NCBI GenBank assembly: GCA_015143295.1
Contig: CM026570.1
Span: 26,605,250-26,669,249, forward strand
Direction: 5' to 3'
DNA length: 64,000 nt
Origin: Tetracentron sinense
Lineage: Eukaryota > Streptophyta > Magnoliopsida > Trochodendrales > Trochodendraceae
Positions 10,611 through 22,471 of the stretch are shown here, piece after piece. Both the position numbers and the translations under genes were made by a program. Within the stretch, counting starts at the first letter, position 1. Every line of letters begins with the position of its first letter. A model generated the notes under the pieces. It worked only from the letters and a program-made list of their open reading frames with translations, was not told the DNA's origin and made no database searches.

Positions 10611-13600
10611 GCCTGTTTGGGCTCCGAGAGGCATGAAATCCATACTTAGAAAGTATACTTCGGCTTGTACCTACAAACGAGCATCAAATCCAAACTAAGG
10701 GACGGATTACAATGTCGTTTCTAAATCCAAACTGGGTTCAAATTTTGATATCATTTTATAACGCATCTAATTCGGCTAAGTGTGGGAATTGGTTTCAACG
10801 GAATCCGAGGTTGTTTGCCCAATTTCGGGTCCGAGAGGCCCAATCCACACTTAGAAAGTATACTTTGGCTTAAACCTATAACATGCACCAAATCCAAACC
10901 GGGGGTCGAATTTTGATGTCGTTTCTATTAACGCGTGTATTACGACCCAGTCAAAATTTGGAAATTTTTTTCGATGGAATCCAAGCTCATTTACCCGATT
11001 TGAGCATCGAGAGGCCCAAAATCCATAATTAGAAAGAATACTTCGACCAACACCTACAAATGCGCACCAAATCCAAACCGGGGGTCAGATTTTAATGTCG
11101 TTTCTTCTAACGTGTGTATTTCGACTGAACTTATGTGTGGAAGTACGTTTCGATGGAATCCGAGGTTGTTTGCCTGATTTGGGCTCTGAGAGGCCCAACA
11201 TCCATACTTAGAAAGTATACTTTGGCTTAAACATACAAATGCACACCAAATCCAAATCGAGGGTCAAATTTCAATGTCGTTTCTTCAAACGTGTGTATTT
11301 CGACCCAACCTATGTATGGAAATTCGTTTCGATGGAATCCGAGGTTGTTTGCCTGATTTGGGCACCGAGAGGCCCGAAATCCATACTTAGAAAGTATATT
11401 TCGGCCCAACCCTACAAACATGCACCAAATCCAAACCGGAGGTTGGATTTTGATGTTATGTCTTCTAACGCGTGTATTTTGACCCAACCTATGTGTGTAA
11501 ATTTGTTTTGATGGAATCAAATGTCGTTTAACCGATTTGGGACCCGAGAGGCTCGAAATCCATACTTAGAAAGTATACTTTGGCCTAATCCTATAAACAT
11601 GCACCAAATCCAAACCGGGGATCAGATTTCTATGTCTTTTCTATTAACACGTGTATTACAACCCAGCAAATGTGTGGGAATTTTTTCGATGGAATCTGAG
11701 CCAGTTTACCCGATTTGAGCATCAAGAGGCCCGAAATCTATAATTAGAAAGTATACTTCAACCAAAACCTACAAATGCGCACTGAATCCAAACTGGGGGT
11801 CAGATTTTGATGTTGTTTCTTCTAATTCGTATAATTGGACCAAGCCTAAGTGTGGGAATTCGTTTCGATGGAATCCGAGGTCGTTTGCCTTATTTGGCTC
11901 CGAGAGGCCCGAAATCCACACTTAGAAAGTATAATTTGGCTCAAACCCATAACACGCACCAAATCCAAACCGGGGGTCGGATTTTGATATCGTTTCTATT
12001 AATATTTGTATTTCGACCAAGCCAAAGCGTGAGAATTCGTTTCGATGGAATCCAAGGTCGTTTGCCCGAATTGGGCAACGAGATGCCCTAAATCCATTCT
12101 TAGAAAGTATACTTCGACCTAAACATACAAACGTGCACCAAATCCTTAACCGGGGGTCGAATTTCGATGTCGTTTCTTCTCACGCTTGTATTCCGACCCA
12201 GCATATGTGTGGAAATTCCTTTCGATGGAATCCAAGGTCATTTGCCTGATTAGTGCTCCGAGAGACACGAAATCCATATTTAGAAAGTACACTTCGGCTT
12301 AAACTTACAAGCGCACACCAAATCCAAATCGGAGGTCGGATTATGACGTTGTTTCTATTAACGCATGTATTATGACCCAACCAAAGTGTGGGAATTTGTT
12401 TCGATGAAATCCGAGCTCGTTTACCTAATTTAAGCATCGAGAGGCTCGGAATGCATACTTAGAAAGTATACTTTGGCCCAACCCTACAAATGTGCACCAA
12501 ATCAAAACCGGGGGTCGGATTTTGAGGTCATTTCTTCTAACGCATGTATTTTGACCCAACCTATGTATGGAAATTAGTTTCGATGGAATCTGAGGTCGTT
12601 TCCCCGATTTGGGGTCCGAGTGGCCCGAAATCCATACTTAGAAAGTATACTTCGGACTAAACTTACAAACATGCACCAAATCCAAACCGGGGGTCAGATT
12701 TCGATGTCGCTTTTGTTAATGCGTGTATTTCGACAAGACATATATGTGTGGGAATTTGTTTCGATTGAATCCGAGGTCGTTTGTGTGATTTGGGCTCAAA
12801 GAGGCCCGAAATCCGTACTTCGAAAGTATACTTCGAGTTAAACCTACAAATGCGACCAAATTCCAAACTGTGGATTGGATTTCAATATCGATTCTATTAA
12901 CGTGTGTATTACGACCCAGCCGAAGTGTGGGAATTTGTTTCGATGGAATCCGAGCTCGTTTACCCGATTTGAGCATCGAAACGCCCGGAATCCAAAATTA
13001 GAAAGTATCCTTCGACCAAATCCTACAAATGCGCAACAAATCCAAACCGAGGGTCGGATTTTGATGTTGTTTCTACTAACACATGTATTTCGACCCAACC
13101 TATCTGTGAAAATTCGTTTCGATGGAATCCGAGGTTGTTTGCCTGATTTGGGCTCCGAGAGGCCCAGAATCCATTCTTAGAAAGTAAACTTCAGCTTAAA
13201 CCTACAAACGCGCACCAATTCCAAACCGGGGGTTGGATTTCGATGTCGTTCTTCAAACATGTATATTTCGACCCAGCCTATGTATGTAAATTCATTTCGA
13301 TGGAATCCGAGTTTGTTTGCCAGACGTGGGCACCAAGAGGCCCGAAATCCTTACTTAGAAAGTATACTTCGGACCAACCATACGCGCACCAAATCCAAAC
13401 CGGGAGTCAGATTTTGATTTCGTTTCTTCTAAGGCGGGTATTTTGACCCAACCTATGTGTGGAAATTCGTTTCAATGGAATCTGAGGTCGTTTGCCCGAT
13501 TTGGGGTCCGAGAGGCCCGTAATCCATACTTAGAAAGTATACTTCAGCTTAAACCCACAAACCCGCACCGAATCCAAACCGTAGTCGGATTTCGATTCCG

Positions 13601-16476
13601 TTTCCTCTAACGTGTGTATTTCGACCCAATCTAAGTGTGCGAATTCGTTTTGATGGTATCCGTGAGCATTTGACTGATTTGGGGTCCGAGAGGCTCGAAA
13701 TCCATACTTAGAAAGTATACTTCGGCCTAAACCTACAAGCACGCACCAAATCCAAACCGGGGGTTGGATTTCTATGTCATTTCTATTAACGCGTGTATTA
13801 CGACCCAGCCAAAGTGTGGGAATTTGTTTCGATGGAATTTGAGATCGTTTGACCGATTTAGGTTCTGAGAGGTTCAAACTCCATACTTAGAAAGTATGCT
13901 TCGCCCTAAACCTACAAACACAAACCAAATCCGAACCGGGGTCGGATTTCTATGTCGTTTCTATTAACATGTGTATTACGACCCAGCCAAAGTGTGGCAA
14001 TTTGTTTCGATGGAATCCAAGCCCGTTTACCCGATTTGAACATCAAGAGGCCCGGAATCTATAATTAGTAAGTGTACTTCAACCAAAACCTACAAATGCG
14101 CACTGAATCAAAACCGGGGGTCGGATTTCGATGTCGTTTCTTCTAATGCGTATAATTCGACCCAACCTAAATGTGGGAATTCGTTTAGATGGAATCCGAG
14201 GTCATTTGCCTGATTTGGGCTCCGAGAGGCCCGAAATCCACACTTAGAAAGTATAATTCGGCTTAAACCTATAACACGCACCAAATCCAAACCGGGGGTA
14301 GGATTTCGATGTCATTTCTATTAACGTGTGTATTTCGTCCAAGCCAAATTATGGGAATTCGTTTCGATGGAATCCAAGGTCGTTTGCCCGATTTGGGCAC
14401 CAAAAGGTCCGAAATCATACTTAGAAAGTATACTTCGGCCCAACCCTACAAAATCCAAACCGGGGGTCGGATTTTGATGCCGTTTCTTCTAATGTGTGTA
14501 TTTTGACCCAACCTATGTGTGGAAATTCATTTCGATGGAATAAGAGGTCATTTGCCCGATTTGGGGTTCGTGAGGCCTGAAATCAATACTTTGAAAGTAT
14601 ACTTCGGCCAAAACCTACCAAAACGCACCATATCCAAACCGAGGGTCGGATTTTGATCTCGTTTCAGTTAACGAGTGTATTTTGACACAGCAAAAGTGTG
14701 GGATTTCGTTTCGTTGGAATCCGAGATCGTTTGCCTGATTTGGGCAACGAGATGCCCGAAATCCATACTTAGAAAGTATACTTCGGCCTAAACATACAAA
14801 CGCGCACAAATCCAAACCGAGGGTCGGATTTTGATCTTATTTCTACTAACGCATGTATTTCGACCCAACCTATCTGTGAAAATTCGTTTCGATGGAATCC
14901 AAGGTCGTTTGCCTGATATGGGCTCCGAGAGGCACGAAATCCTACTTAGAAAGTATACATCGGCTTAAACCTACAAAGGCGCACCAAATCCTATCCGGGG
15001 GTCGGATTACGATGTCGTTTCTATTAACGCGTGTATTACGACCCAACAAAAGTGTGGGAATTTGTTTCAATGGAATCCGAGCTCGTTTACCTGATTTAAG
15101 CATCGAGAGGCCCGGAATCCATACTTACAAAGTTTACTTTGGCCCAACCCTACAAACATGCACCAAATCAAAACCGGGGTTTAACGCGTGTCTTTTGACA
15201 AAACATGTGTGCAAAATTCGTTTCAATGGGATTCGTGGTCGTTTGCGTGATTTGGGCTCCAAGAGGCCTGAAATCCATACTTAGAAAGTATACTTCGGCT
15301 TAAACCTACAAACGCACACCAAATCCAAATCGGGGGTCAGATTTCGATTTCGTTTCTATGAACGCGTATATTACGATCCAACCAAAGTGTGGGATTTTTT
15401 TTCGATGGACTCCAAGCTCGTTTACCCAATTTGAGCATCGAGAGGCCCGTAATCCATAATTAGAAAGTATACTTAGACCAAAACCTACAAATGCGCACCG
15501 AATCCAAATCGGGGGTCGGATTTTGATGTCGTTTCTACTAACGCGTGTATTTCGACCCAACCTATCTGTGAAAATTCGTTTTGATGGAATCCGAGGTCGT
15601 TTACCTGATTTGGGCTCCGAGAGGCCCGAAATCCATATATAGAAAATATATTTCGGTTTAAACCTACAAACGCGCACCAAATCCAAACTAGGGATCGGAT
15701 TTCGATGTCGTTCTTCAAACGCGTGTATTTCAACCCAACCTATATATGGAAATTCGTTTCAATGTAATCCGACGTTGTTTGCCCGATGTCGGCACCAAGA
15801 GGCCCAAATTCCATACTTAGAAAGTATACTTCGGCCTAACCCTACAAACGTGCACCAAATCCAAATTGGGGGTCGGATTTTGATACCGTTTCTTCTAACG
15901 CGTATATTTTGACCCAACCTATGTGTGGAAATTCATTTCGATGGAATCTGAGGTCGTTTGCCCGATTTGAGGTCCGAGTGTCTCGTAATCCATACTTAGA
16001 AAGTATACTTCGGCTTAAACCTAAAAACGCGAACCTAATCCAAACCGGGTGTCGGATTTTGATGTCGTTTTATAACGTGTATAATTCGACCAAACCTAAG
16101 TGTGGGAATTTGTTTCGTTGGAATCCGAGGTCGTTTGCCCAATTTGGGCTTCGAGAGGCCCGAAATCCACACTGAGAAAGTATACTTCGGCTTAAACCTA
16201 TAACACGAACCAAATCTAAACCGGGAGTTGAATTTCAGTGTCGTTTCTATTAACGCGTGTATTACAACCCAAGCAAAGTGTGGGGATTTGTTTCGATGAA
16301 ATCCGAGCTCATTTGCCCTATTTGAGCATCAAGAGGCCCGTAATCCATAATTAGAAAGTATACTTTGACCAACACCTACAACTACACACCGAATCCAAAC
16401 CAGGGCTCGGATTTTGATGTCATTAACCTATGTGTGGAAATTCGTTTCGATGGAATCCGAGTTCGTGGAATTGTTC
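10611..16476 (+). repeat. Satellite array block II, ~33 monomers, mosaic order
   Basis: The same ~179-bp satellite continues after L1-A, same orientation. The subtypes of block I are present but in a less regular order: the cassette B-C-D-E recurs (for example starting near 11000, 12970, 14035 as B-C'-D-E-A, and 15430), with duplicated or missing monomers between. The first monomers (10640-10810) are internally deleted. A D-type monomer is followed by an E-type one in five of six cases. C' is a C variant with CCTATAACACGCACC. Numerous 60-130-codon open frames cross the block; none has a start context, domain or codon pattern of a gene. No other feature was seen. Confidence 0.9.
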
Positions 16477-17640
16477 CAATCTCGGAAGCTTACAAGTGAT
16501 ATCGGAATGTGGAAGGATTTATTTGTAAATATATTGTGAGATGGTACTTACAAGCAGTTCTCTAATTTCTGGAGGTTAATCACATTGTGTTAATGGACAT
16601 TAATTGTGATTGGTGGAAGTCCAGGATATAGATAAAATTCTATAATCCTAATGGAGTGTAGGAAAGATGTTTCCTAGAACAATGCTTCAACCAAAAAGGT
16701 GAAGAACTTGGTCCCACAACTGGAAATAGGAGATCCCTTTAGATCCCACACACAAGGGCCTTCTTAAATTATTTAATTTAATTTATAATTAAATTTATTA
16801 ATTTCTATAAGTATTCACTATATGGTATAGTGTAGCTCTAAACGGTGGAATCACATTAGAGTTGAAAAACCAAATGGGTAGGACCCATTAGGGATTATTT
16901 TAAAAGAATAATTGAAGTGACCTAATAGGGTTTGGAACCCTAGGGGCGTGTGGAGTGGGGGCGCAAATATACTTATTGGATAAGGTTAGTTAGTTAATTA
17001 GAATTAGTTACTAATTAAAGATTTCTTGTTGGACAAGGATTCTATTAGTTTCTTCCTAATCAAGGAATCTTAATTGGATTAGGATAATGATAAGATTAGT
17101 TGGACACTAATGGATAAGGTTAGTTCCTATTTTGATTAATCCTAATTAATTAAGGAGAAATAAAAAATTAAACAAATTGAGGAATTCTAATTGGATTAGA
17201 AAGTGGACTCTTGAGTTGCAAGCAACCCAAATCCTTATAAATAGAGGTGGATGTCCAAGGCTTGTGGGTAATTAATTTTCCAGAATTTTTGGATCTTTCT
17301 CTCCCTCTCCTCAAATACCACACGCCCCTTCTCTCTCTATTAGAGTTGTACGGTCACCCCTCTCCCCTTTCTTCTCTTGTGCGTTCTAAGTTTTGAATAA
17401 TCAAGAAGAAGAAGATCAAGGATCTTGATCATCAAGGAAGGTATTGATAATAAAGATCCAATCTTTATTTCAAGATCCTAGAGCTGGAAATTTGGAAGGG
17501 CCATTAGCTTCCATTAGAGAAAGCTTTAAAGGAAAAAGAAGGTTCATGTGAATCAATAGGAGACTTGACACTTGTAAAGTTTTGCAAGTACTATTCTTAT
17601 GTGGATTTGACTTAACAATTTCAAAGTCGCAAAGGGGAAT
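16477..17640 (+). other. Unclassified 1.16-kb insertion in the satellite, LTR- or promoter-like
   Basis: An AT-rich block that is not satellite. It is bounded by the direct repeat GGAAT (16477-16481 and 17636-17640); just inside the left copy it starts TGTTCCAATCTCGG, and it ends in a purine stretch GCAAAGG. A TATA-like CTTATAAATAGAGG at ~17234 is followed by a pyrimidine-rich leader (CTTTCTCTCCCTCTCC, ~17297). This looks like the promoter half of an LTR or of a small LTR element, but the right end lacks the expected CA and about 50 bp of satellite are missing across the insertion, so the boundaries are uncertain. No open frame of note. It could also be a captured promoter or an end-deleted solo LTR. 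Confidence 0.4.
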
Positions 17641-18270
17641 ACAAACATCGGCTTAAACCTACAAACACGCACCAAATACAAACCGGGGTGGGATTTTGAT
17701 GCCGTTTCATCGAAAGCATGTATTTCGACCCAATCTAAGTATGGGAATTCATTTTGACGGAATCCGAAGTTGTTTGCCCAATTTGGACATCGAGATGCTT
17801 GGAATTCATTCTTAGAAAGTATATTTCGGCCTAAACTTACAAACGCGCACCAAATCCAAACATGGATCGGATTTTGATGTCGTTTCTTCTAACGCGTATA
17901 ATTCGACCCAACCTCATTGAGGGAATTCGTTTCGATAGAATCCGATGTCGTTTGCCCGATTTGGGCTTCGGCTTAAACCTATAACACGCACCAAATCCAT
18001 ATCGGGGGTCGGATTTTGATTTCGTTTCTCTTAACGATGGAATCCGAGCTCATTTACCCGATTTGAGCATCGAGAGGCCCGGAATCCATACTTAGAAAGT
18101 ATACTTCGACAAAACCTACAAATGCGCACCGAATCAAACCGGGGGTCGGATTTTGATGTTGGTTCTTTAAACGCATGAATTTTGACCCAACCTATGTAGG
18201 GAAATTCCTTTCGATGGAATCCGAGGTCGTTTTCCCAATTTGGGCACCAAGAGGCCTGAAACCCGTACTT
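17641..18270 (+). repeat. Satellite array block III (~3.5 monomers)
   Basis: A short stretch of the same satellite between the unclassified insertion and L1-B. It resumes part-way through a monomer at ACATCGGCTTAAACC and contains at least two internally shortened monomers (around 17965 and 18035). The last monomer is cut by L1-B inside AAACCCGTACTT, which is part of the L1-B target-site duplication. Confidence 0.88.
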
Positions 18271-18295
18271 TTTTTTTTTGGGGGGGAAGGAAAGC

Positions 18296-18312
18296 GGGGT
18301 TAGGCAGACCCC
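18296..18312 (-). promoter_or_regulatory. L1-B 3'-terminal stem-loop
   Basis: On the minus strand GGGGTCTGCCTAACCCC forms a 5-bp GGGGT/ACCCC stem, directly upstream of a C-rich stretch and the poly(A) tail. Sequence and position agree with L1-A and L1-C. Confidence 0.6.
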
Positions 18313-18352
18313 AACCAGAATGGAATAAATATATAAGGGAAAACAATTACAT

Positions 18353-21300
18353 TCACATATAACTATGACCCATAGAGTCCATAGCAACAAGATGAGATAA
18401 TCCCATTGGAAACACTGAAGGAACTAAAGATATTTCCCCCAAGGAGGGACAAAATTTAGATAAGAAGTCTGCAGCTTTGTTTGCTTCTTGCGGAGTGTGG
18501 CTAATATCCCAAGCATCGAAGTGCTGAAGCATCCTACCTATATCAGCTAGGATAAAGGAGCATTCCCAAGGCCAGACACATTTCCTTTGTACACACTTAA
18601 CGGCCCAGGTGGAGTCGGATTCAATGCAGATATGCTGAATACCTAATCTGCGAGCAACCTCAAGGCCACGTCGAATAGCATATAGCTCGATGTAGATAAC
18701 AGTTTGTTCTGGGCACCCACCGGCTAACGCATATATTGCACTTCCCATGGCGTCCCAAAGGATACAACCATAGCCACTATGCCCCTGTTTTGCTGATCCA
18801 TCAGTATCCAATTTAAGGTGACCATCCCTTGGTGGGACCCAAGAGACCCAACGAGCATAAGCCAAGGTCCAGTAGGCCTGGATACCAAAGGAATCAATAG
18901 TATCTCTGTTGTCTGCATTATCTTCAACAGCTAGCTTGTCCATACTAAGCCGAATCACCACATCATCAATGATTTTCCTATGAACCACATTAGAAGGCCA
19001 GTACTCATTGCGAAATGTCCTGTTATTCCTCTCAATCCAAACATGATAGATGAACGCACAAAAAACAGTTTTGCGAATGAGCCCTTTGATATGGTTCACT
19101 TTACAATATCTGGTCAAAGAACGGATCATATCATTCCAATCAAGGAACTGGCGGACAGGCAGCCGGATGCGTTTAGTAATTTGAGCCCAGATTACTGAAG
19201 TAAAAGGGCAAGAGACAAAGAGATGGTCATGGCTTTCAGGAGCTGAGCGGCATAGGATGCATTGGGCATCGCCAACAATCCCCAACCGAAATAGCCTGTC
19301 CTTAGTGGATAGGGCATGGCGAATAGCCATCCAAGTAATCATCGAATGTTTAGGAATTGCATGGGAATGCCATAGAAGGTTAGCCCAGCGAACATTGATA
19401 TTAGAAGACCTGATGTGATTCCAAGCCGATTTTAAAGAGAAATTACCATTAACAGATGGAGTCCAAACAATACGGTCGGCACCATCCATTCTCTTGCCGA
19501 ATAGAAGCAACTAAGGCATTTTTGTCAATACCGTGAATATAAGAATCTGTAACTCTGCATTCCTTCAGTAAAACACCTCTAGGATGCCAATGATCAAGCC
19601 AAATCCGAGTGGAGAGACCATCACCAACTAAATGATGAATAGCACCCTCGGCAAGCGGTCTAGTCTTCAAAATACTCCGGACACTCCAAGATGGCGAAGC
19701 TGGCATTTTCATAGTCCAAATAGACTCCTTCTTAAGGTATCTAGCCCGGAACCACGCAACCCATAGAGAATCTTTCGTAGAGGCAATCTCCCATATACGT
19801 CTACATAAGGCGCTATGGTTCCAGTCCAGCACTCTTCGCAACTCCAACCCCCCTTCTGCATGAGGACGGCAAACGTGTTCCCAAGCAACTTTGTGAATAG
19901 AACTACGAAGATCAGGGCCTGCCCAAAGAAAACGGGCGAGCAGACGCTCAATAAGCTTAATGACCCCTTTAGGTAACAAGAAGACGCTGCACCAATACAA
20001 ATGGAAGCTATGGAGAACCCCCTTAATAAGCTCCACTCTCCCTCCATAGGACAGCCACCTGTTTTTCCAAGAAGAAATACGTTTCGAGATTTTATCAATG
20101 AGATCATGACAGTTCCCAAATGTAAGCCGTGTCGCAGAAAGGGGAAGTCCCAAATATTTAATGGGCAAAGTACCAGCCCGGAACCCCAACTTGTTTTGAA
20201 TTTGGACCCGCTTCCTCGTGCGCACATTAGCAAAGAAAACATGAGACTTCATCAGATTGGCTTCAAGCCCCGATCTAGAGAAGAGCTTCAAGGTGGAGTC
20301 AATAGCTTTAACGGACCCAAGATTTGCGCGAGCAAAAATAACCAGATCATCAGCAAAGCAGAGGTGTGTGATCAGCGGAGACAAGCATAAGGGATGGGGA
20401 GAAAGCCGACCTTCCTGAGCTTCCTTATCAAGCAAGGTAGATAAGACCTGCATAACCAGCATAAATAAGTAGGGGGAGATAGGGTCCCCTTGCCTCAAGC
20501 CACGACTGCCATGAAAATAGCCCACCCCTTCCCCATTTATCATAATGGAAAATCGGGCACCTGAGATGCAAGCCATGATCCAGTCAATAAATCTGACAGG
20601 AACACCATGTTTAAGTAATACCATCTTAACAAAGTCCCATGAAACAGTATCGTAAGCCTTTTTAATATCAACTTTAATAGCCATTCTAGGAGTGCCACGG
20701 GGAAGGTGATAATTGTGTAGGAGCTCCTGACAAAGGAGAATGTTATCCGATATGCTACGACCTTTGATAAAGGCTGATTGATTGCCATTCACGAGCTTGC
20801 ACATGATTGGCTGAAATCTGCCGACAAGCATTTTAGATATGAACCTATATATAACATTACAAACGGATATAGGTCTGAAATCGGCAAACGTCTCGGGCCT
20901 ATCTTTTTTAGGAATAAGCGCGATTAGCGTAGCATTAACCTCACCCAACAACTTGGAGCTAGCAAAGAAGCTAAGGATAGCTTTGGTTAAATCAATTGAG
21001 ATAATATCCCAACATGCCTGAAAAAATTTTGCCGTAAAGCCATCCGGCCCAGGAGCCTTATCCCCATTCGAGCTAAACACAGCCTCTTTGACATCGGCAG
21101 CTGAAAAGTCCGCAGATAACCCAGAGCTATCCTCCTCCCCCAACACATGGGCATGGGGTAGGGGAAAAGAGCACGGCTCTAGGGTGGGATTAGCTGATAG
21201 AAGATTTGTGAAAAATGCAAGCGCAAGATCTGCCAGGCCATTCTGATCACTAACTTGTGCACCGTTTCCGCCTTTAAGCGATGTAATGGAGTTTCGATTA

Positions 21301-22424
21301 TGTCTAGCAGTGATGGACCGATGGAAAAAAGCATTATTACCATCTCCCAGTTGAAGCCATTGAATGCGTGATCTCTGCCTTAGCTCAGCCTCCTCAGTAG
21401 CAAGAATTGTTGAGAGCTGTAATTTAGCCAACCTCACTCTCTGTTGAATATCAGTATTCATTGGATCAGAATCAAGATTCGAAAGCTCATGTGATAGGTT
21501 TTCTCTAGCTTGAATCACCCTCTCACTCGTATTACCAAACCGTTTCCTGCTCCAGGCTTTCAAAGCTCGTTTGGTGTTTTTGAGCTTAAGAATAAGTTGA
21601 AACATAGGAGTTCCTCGACCTTGAGGGATCCATGCTTTCCTGACTACATCAAGGAATTCTGGATCAGTACACCAGTGATTAAAAAACTTAAAGGATTTAA
21701 GTTTACCCTTAGTTTGTGTCCTCAGAGAAACAAGAATTTGCCGGTGGTCTGAAGTAGCAGAACACCCAATCACTGCTTCAGCATTTGGGAAGTTTTGAAT
21801 CAGCTCCATATTAGACAAACACCTATCCAATTTGCACTCAATGCGCCCAGGACCAATCATACTATTTGACCATGTGAACATAGGGCCTCTCCATCGAAGA
21901 TCAGAGAGCCCCGCTTCAAAGAAACAGTCCTCAATAGCACGAGTAGAGCTTAGGTTGACCGGAATCCCACCACGCTTCTCAGATGGGGCCAAGACAGTGT
22001 TAAAATCCCCAAGCACGAGCCAAGGCAAGCTGAATAATCTAGCCAAGGCTGAAATATCTTGCCAAAGGGACTCCCTTAGCCTATAGTCATTGGTGCCATA
22101 AATTGTTGAGATGAGCATAGGTGACGGAAAATCTTTGGAGCTAGCTAGACAATGAATGGCTTGATCAGAAGATCTAACAGGCGTAATATCAAGTTTCAGA
22201 GGGTCCCAACAAAACCAAATACGACCATTGAGAGCAGAGGAGTAGTTATCCACGCTGCACCAGTCAGTCGCAATAGCCTTCATGATAATAGCTGCATTAA
22301 GGCGACGGACCTTAGTCTCGACTAAACCCACACACCATAGTTTATTATTCCTAACGAAGTCCCGAACATCACGCTGGCGAGTGCCACTATTTAGGCCTCG
22401 AACATTCCAAAATCCGACTAACAT
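18353..22424 (-). pseudogene. L1-B ORF2: endonuclease-RT-RNase H with one frame change
   Basis: Starts at ATG 22422-22424 (MLVGFWNVRGLN), 47 nt after the ORF1 stop. Residues ~1-230 are the apurinic-like endonuclease (WNVRGLN, VETKV, LGDFNT, SDHRQILV). Residues ~480-760 are the reverse transcriptase (KAPGPDGFTAKFF, AFIKGRSISDNILL, KVDIKKAYDTVSW, GLRQGDPISPYLF, FADDLVIF with the catalytic Asp pair). The connection domain follows to the stop at 19449. A second open frame (19510 to 18353) carries the zinc-finger-like CILC...H...C segment (HAIPKHSMITWMAIRHAL) and RNase H (LDTDGSAKQGHSGYG, IELYAIRRGLE, IESDSTWAV, EANKAADFLSKF). The two frames overlap at 19449-19510, and similarity to L1-C runs across the switch, so a small indel there is the simplest reading. 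All catalytic residues I could check are present. Confidence 0.94.
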
Positions 22425-22471
22425 TAATAACTAAAACATATTTCCGACCACCACCCCAAGAACTAACACCG

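Noticed and set aside
20001-20390. 129-codon plus-strand open frame
   Set aside because: Antisense to the L1-B reverse transcriptase region; shadow frame.
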